Below, piece by piece: positions 61,404 through 64,000 of a stretch of DNA of 64,000 nt. Below the pieces are notes generated by a model that searched no databases, was not told the DNA's origin, and was given only the letters and a program-made list of their open reading frames with translations. This stretch comes from Symbiodinium kawagutii (Eukaryota; Sar; Dinophyceae; Suessiales; Symbiodiniaceae): the NCBI GenBank assembly GCA_009767595.1, contig VSDK01018951.1:1-64000 (forward strand), given 5' to 3'. Numbering within the stretch: the stretch's first letter is position 1; each line of letters begins with the position of its first letter. The position numbers and the translations under genes are program-made.

Positions 61404-61582
61404 TGGGAGAGTTTTTGCTTTTAGCAGCGCATTTTAGAACAGAAGCGTTGCTTTGAGCATCAGCCGTCTTGGTGCTCTTTAGCCCACAGGAGTTCGATGT
61501 TGCAGACGCAACTACAACTGAGGTCGAAGAAATGACTGCTTGCCCGGCAGGGGTCGAATTGCACTGCATATAGCTCAAAATG
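61404..61582. repeat. Split repeat B2 (right end)
   Basis: Identical to B1. Its final ATG is shared with the left junction (TTAATG/ATCC), as expected for a recombination core of about 3 bases. Confidence 0.95.
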
Positions 61583-61642
61583 GTGATTAATGATCTATGA
61601 TCAGTGATTAATGGTGATTATTTACGTGAAGTGATTAATGGT

Positions 61643-61707
61643 GAGATGGTCGGAAGGGCCTTGTCAGTCTCACGGATGGCCGTGTCACTCACTGAACCCG
61701 GCTGAGA
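61643..61707 (+). CDS. Candidate small exon downstream of the retrotransposon
   Basis: MVGRALSVSRMAVSLTEPG then stop, in a GC-richer block. Weak on its own. Confidence 0.25.
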
Positions 61708-61989
61708 ATTGACCACCGTTTATTGTGCCGGCCCCGGCGGTTCATGATGACTAATGTTTGTTGCTGAATGTAAGTGATGCTGCATGCTCAATAAAGGTCA
61801 ATGATGCTGAACCATGGCTAATGCTGGCTAACATAATATGGTTGATGATGGTTCATCAGCAAGAAGGTTGATGCAATGCCTGAACCGCATTAGGATTTCC
61901 ATTTGTACCGGGCATCGCCTAGGTCCAGCAATAAATCGTGTGCTGGGCAGGCGGGGGTGACGAGCTGCGAAATGGGGGAGTGATGGAGC

Positions 61990-62235
61990 TGTTTCTATGG
62001 CTGTAGAAATGATGTTTTCTTAATGTGTTTTTCTTTTCAAATAGGGGATTACATATTATGTATATAGATATAGATTTTTTTTATATTTAGAAATATATAT
62101 ATATTGGGTCATAACAGGATCACGATTGATCATGGTAATGATTTATCATGGTTGATGATGATTGATAATGGTTGGTTGTTGGTCAGTAATAGTCCATTAA
62201 TAATGATTGATAATGGTCAATAAACAATGATTAAT
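61990..62235. other. AT-rich repeats, no gene
   Basis: TATATA tract at about 62058-62105, then many TGATTGATAATGGTT-type phrases. Confidence 0.5.
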
Positions 62236-62348
62236 AGGGTGTTTCTGAAGTCATCGGGGTACCTCCAGTTATCATCCGTTGAATATGAACCATTTATAAC
62301 TTTGCGGGTTCCCAGTGCTTGAGAAACCACCATATGATGAAACACCCT
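62236..62348. mobile_element. MITE-like element, family B, copy 3
   Basis: Outer ends AGGGTGTTTC and GAAACACCCT are inverted complements (one base apart). A second inverted block, GGTGTTTCTGAAG...GGGGTACC against GGGTTCCC...TTGAGAAACCACC, matches family B. 113 bases, non-coding. Confidence 0.6.
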
Positions 62349-62811
62349 GTAGCAAATTAAAACCTATTGTGCCCAATTTGGGCTGATGAAGATCCAGGTA
62401 ACCATTTATTTTCATGCTCACTGACCCGGCGTTGACAAGCAGCATATAGTTCTGGTTGAATTCTAGTGATGATTATTGATGATTTTGATTGTTGATGATC
62501 TTTGGGTACAGCCATAGTTCTTACCCTTGATGATTGTTGTTGCTCATGATTTGTAGCCAACTATGAATTGTCGTTGCTACTCATTGGACTGTTGATATAC
62601 CGACCTGTGATTCTAGGTACACGTTGATCCTCAAAGTGCTCGGTTGCACGCATAATGGATTGAATACGCATGGTGTCTGACTATCCCAACACCGCTGAGT
62701 GAGACAAAACCCTGGAAACTGCGGCGAAGTGAGGCCGGTGCGTGTGGCCTTAACCAGCCTTTGTAGCGAGATCTGCTGGCAATAGATGGGCCAGTCAGCT
62801 ACCCGGGAGTT

Positions 62812-62891
62812 GCCACTCGATGTATGAAGGAAGGATCCCTACTCACCAAGCAGTACCTACGAGGGCACGCTGTCATCAAGAAAGGAACGTA
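62812..62891 (+). CDS. Candidate C-terminal exon
   Basis: ATRCMKEGSLLTKQYLRGHA VIKKGT then TAG at about 62889, at the end of a GC-richer 250-base block (62620-62890). Plausible basic C-terminus. Unrecognised. Confidence 0.35.
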
Positions 62892-62959
62892 GGTTGAACC
62901 AAGGTTGAGTGAAGATTGAAACCATTGCTCCAAGCCTTCACTTAGTTTGAAATCCACAT

Positions 62960-63061
62960 AGTGGTTTCTCAAACTAGGGGTAGCCCAAAATCATTCAATA
63001 TTGAACTAGTCACAGAAATAAGTCAACCATTTTTGGGGTCCCCCTAGTTTGAGAAACACCC
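62960..63061. mobile_element. MITE-like element, family B, best copy (4)
   Basis: Terminal inverted repeats of about 30 bases: GTGGTTTCTCAAACTAGGGG then TAGCCCAAAA on the left. On the right is TTTTGGGGTC then CCCCTAGTTTGAGAAACACC, whose reverse complement differs at only about four positions. 102 bases; could fold into a long hairpin. No coding capacity and no obvious target duplication. Confidence 0.75.
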
Positions 63062-63647
63062 TTCATCAAAGACCTGCATTTCATCGCGGCGCTGATTCAT
63101 GCATGACCTGGCGCCAATGATTGTGCTTGAAACCGGGCACAACATTTGATGTCGGTATACGAGTTATAACTCCAGCCATACCAGCAAGGAGAAGGTGAAT
63201 ATCCCAACCAAGTTCACCAGGGTTGCCGATGGTTTTGACCCGTTTCTCAACATCTTTGGCCATGATTGCTTGCCATTTGTTGATGATCATCATTGTGCAT
63301 GACAATTGCTCATACTTTGTCGTCATTGTCCCCTCCTCCTTTTATCGAAAAGTCACCGTCTTGCAACTTTTTGGAGCTGCAACAGTTCACGGATCATTGA
63401 AGTATACATCTTACCATTACCTCCACGGCAGGATTCATAGCACACGTGCATCTCTTGAATGCTGTTGAAATCTTGCATGATCAACGGGTTTTCTGTAGAT
63501 TAGCCAATCAACCAAGCCTGTGATTGTACATCTGGCATCATCGCGAACGAGTTTGATTTTTTTTGACCATGATTATTCGGTGTCGTTCGCCATTGTCAAC
63601 CATCAATTCACCGTCAACTAACCATCAACGAAGCATCATTTGGCCAT

Positions 63648-63708
63648 CAACCAACCACCAACAACCAACCACCAACAACCAACCACCAACAACCAACCAC
63701 CAACAACC
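63648..63708. repeat. 14-bp minisatellite AACCAACCACCAAC
   Basis: About four tandem units. Confidence 0.93.
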
Positions 63709-63896
63709 ATACATTCGCGACTAATTATTAACCATCACCAGTAAATAAACAGAACCGGGGACCACGGTAGTACGCTTTTTTGTGCATTTTACTTCAATAT
63801 TTCTTCATTGAATAATTGATCATGTGCATATTTGATCATTGATATTTCATATTTCTGTATCCACAACTTTGTGGGCCTTTGCCAATATACTACAAC

Positions 63897-63975
63897 CTGA
63901 AAAAAACAAAAAAACCAAGAAAACCAAAAAAAACAAAAAAAAACAAAAAAACAAAAAAAAACAAAAAAACCAAGA
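63897..63975. repeat. A-rich low-complexity tract
   Basis: AAAAAAAC units, irregular. It reaches nearly to the window end and is not obviously a poly(A) tail of an inserted cDNA. Confidence 0.9.
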
Positions 63976-64000
63976 CTATGGACCCAAGATCCTGTACTAC

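Larger units (their letters stand above)
55211..61582 (+). mobile_element. Complete DIRS-order retrotransposon, PAT/Ngaro-type split direct repeats
   Basis: 6372 bases, laid out A1 (55211-55309) - ORFs - B1 (61081-61259) - A2 (61260-61358) - spacer - B2 (61404-61582). A1 and A2 are identical over 99 bases; B1 and B2 are identical over 179 bases. This order is diagnostic of tyrosine-recombinase retrotransposons of the PAT/Ngaro arrangement, which integrate from a circle and make no target duplication. The B1/A2 junction (CTCAAAATG/ATCCAG) is exactly what a circle joining B2 to A1 would give. Joining the flanks (..TTAATG + GTGATTAATG..) restores a tandem repeat of GATCAGTGATTAATGGTGAT type. All ORFs are open and the repeats identical, so insertion is recent. 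Confidence 0.92.

Noticed and set aside
55211-61582. LTR retrotransposon
   Set aside because: The repeats are split (A1; B1-A2-B2) rather than long terminal repeats, there is no DDE integrase or protease, and a tyrosine recombinase is present.
63897-63975. Poly(A) tail of a processed retrogene
   Set aside because: The A runs are interrupted by regular C residues and no coding sequence precedes them.
1-64000. rRNA, tRNA or spliced-leader RNA genes
   Set aside because: No recognisable rRNA core, tRNA cloverleaf signature or complete spliced leader was seen by eye. A short RNA gene could still be missed.

Overview
Eukaryotic nuclear DNA, most likely from a dinoflagellate. This is an inference from several signs: coding sequence in very short exons, long introns full of repeats, some GC-AG introns, long runs of exons on one strand, much satellite DNA, and a DIRS-order retrotransposon that carries a DNA-methyltransferase-like domain. 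No rRNA, tRNA or CRISPR array was recognised. Most long open frames in the AT-rich parts are repeat artefacts. Real coding sequence is mostly in exons of 40-800 bases, so I read exon by exon, looking for acceptor AG, open frame and donor GT/GC.

Layout. (1) 1-5.3 kb: four tandem copies of a module, then minus-strand coding exons, with a recurring ATGTCAT-type box on that strand. (2) 5.3-20.5 kb: mainly repeats (20-bp satellite, 142-bp satellite, CTAT/GTT/CAT microsatellites, a degenerate repeat with a TGTGCTTCGCGC core, 16-bp and 12-bp minisatellites), short inverted-repeat elements and scattered GC-richer islands that look like single exons. (3) 20.5-25.4 kb: plus-strand exons of an unrecognised protein. 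(4) 25.85-31.8 kb: a plus-strand multi-exon gene with an acidic N-terminal region and a split C5-cytosine-methyltransferase-like domain. (5) 32.2-43.5 kb: more plus-strand exons (coiled coil, acidic and basic linkers, unrecognised globular parts). (6) 44.9-53.4 kb: a six-exon PPPDE/DeSI-type thiol isopeptidase gene, pieced together by eye, with introns of 0.7-3.9 kb that contain two copies of a 105-bp MITE-like family. (7) 55.2-61.6 kb: a complete, apparently recent DIRS-order retrotransposon of the PAT/Ngaro arrangement (A1 - ORFs - B1 - A2 - B2). It has a gag-like ORF, an RT-RNase H-methyltransferase ORF and a tyrosine recombinase ORF. The empty target site can be reconstructed. (8) 61.6-64 kb: repeats, two more inverted-repeat elements and two small exon candidates.

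The two strongest results are the retrotransposon, with its split repeats, exact boundaries and SPPC-type methyltransferase domain, and the hidden isopeptidase gene, whose exons are each under about 100 bases apart from the last. The two families of short inverted-repeat elements and the left-end ATGTCAT box may be introner-like or MITE families not yet described.
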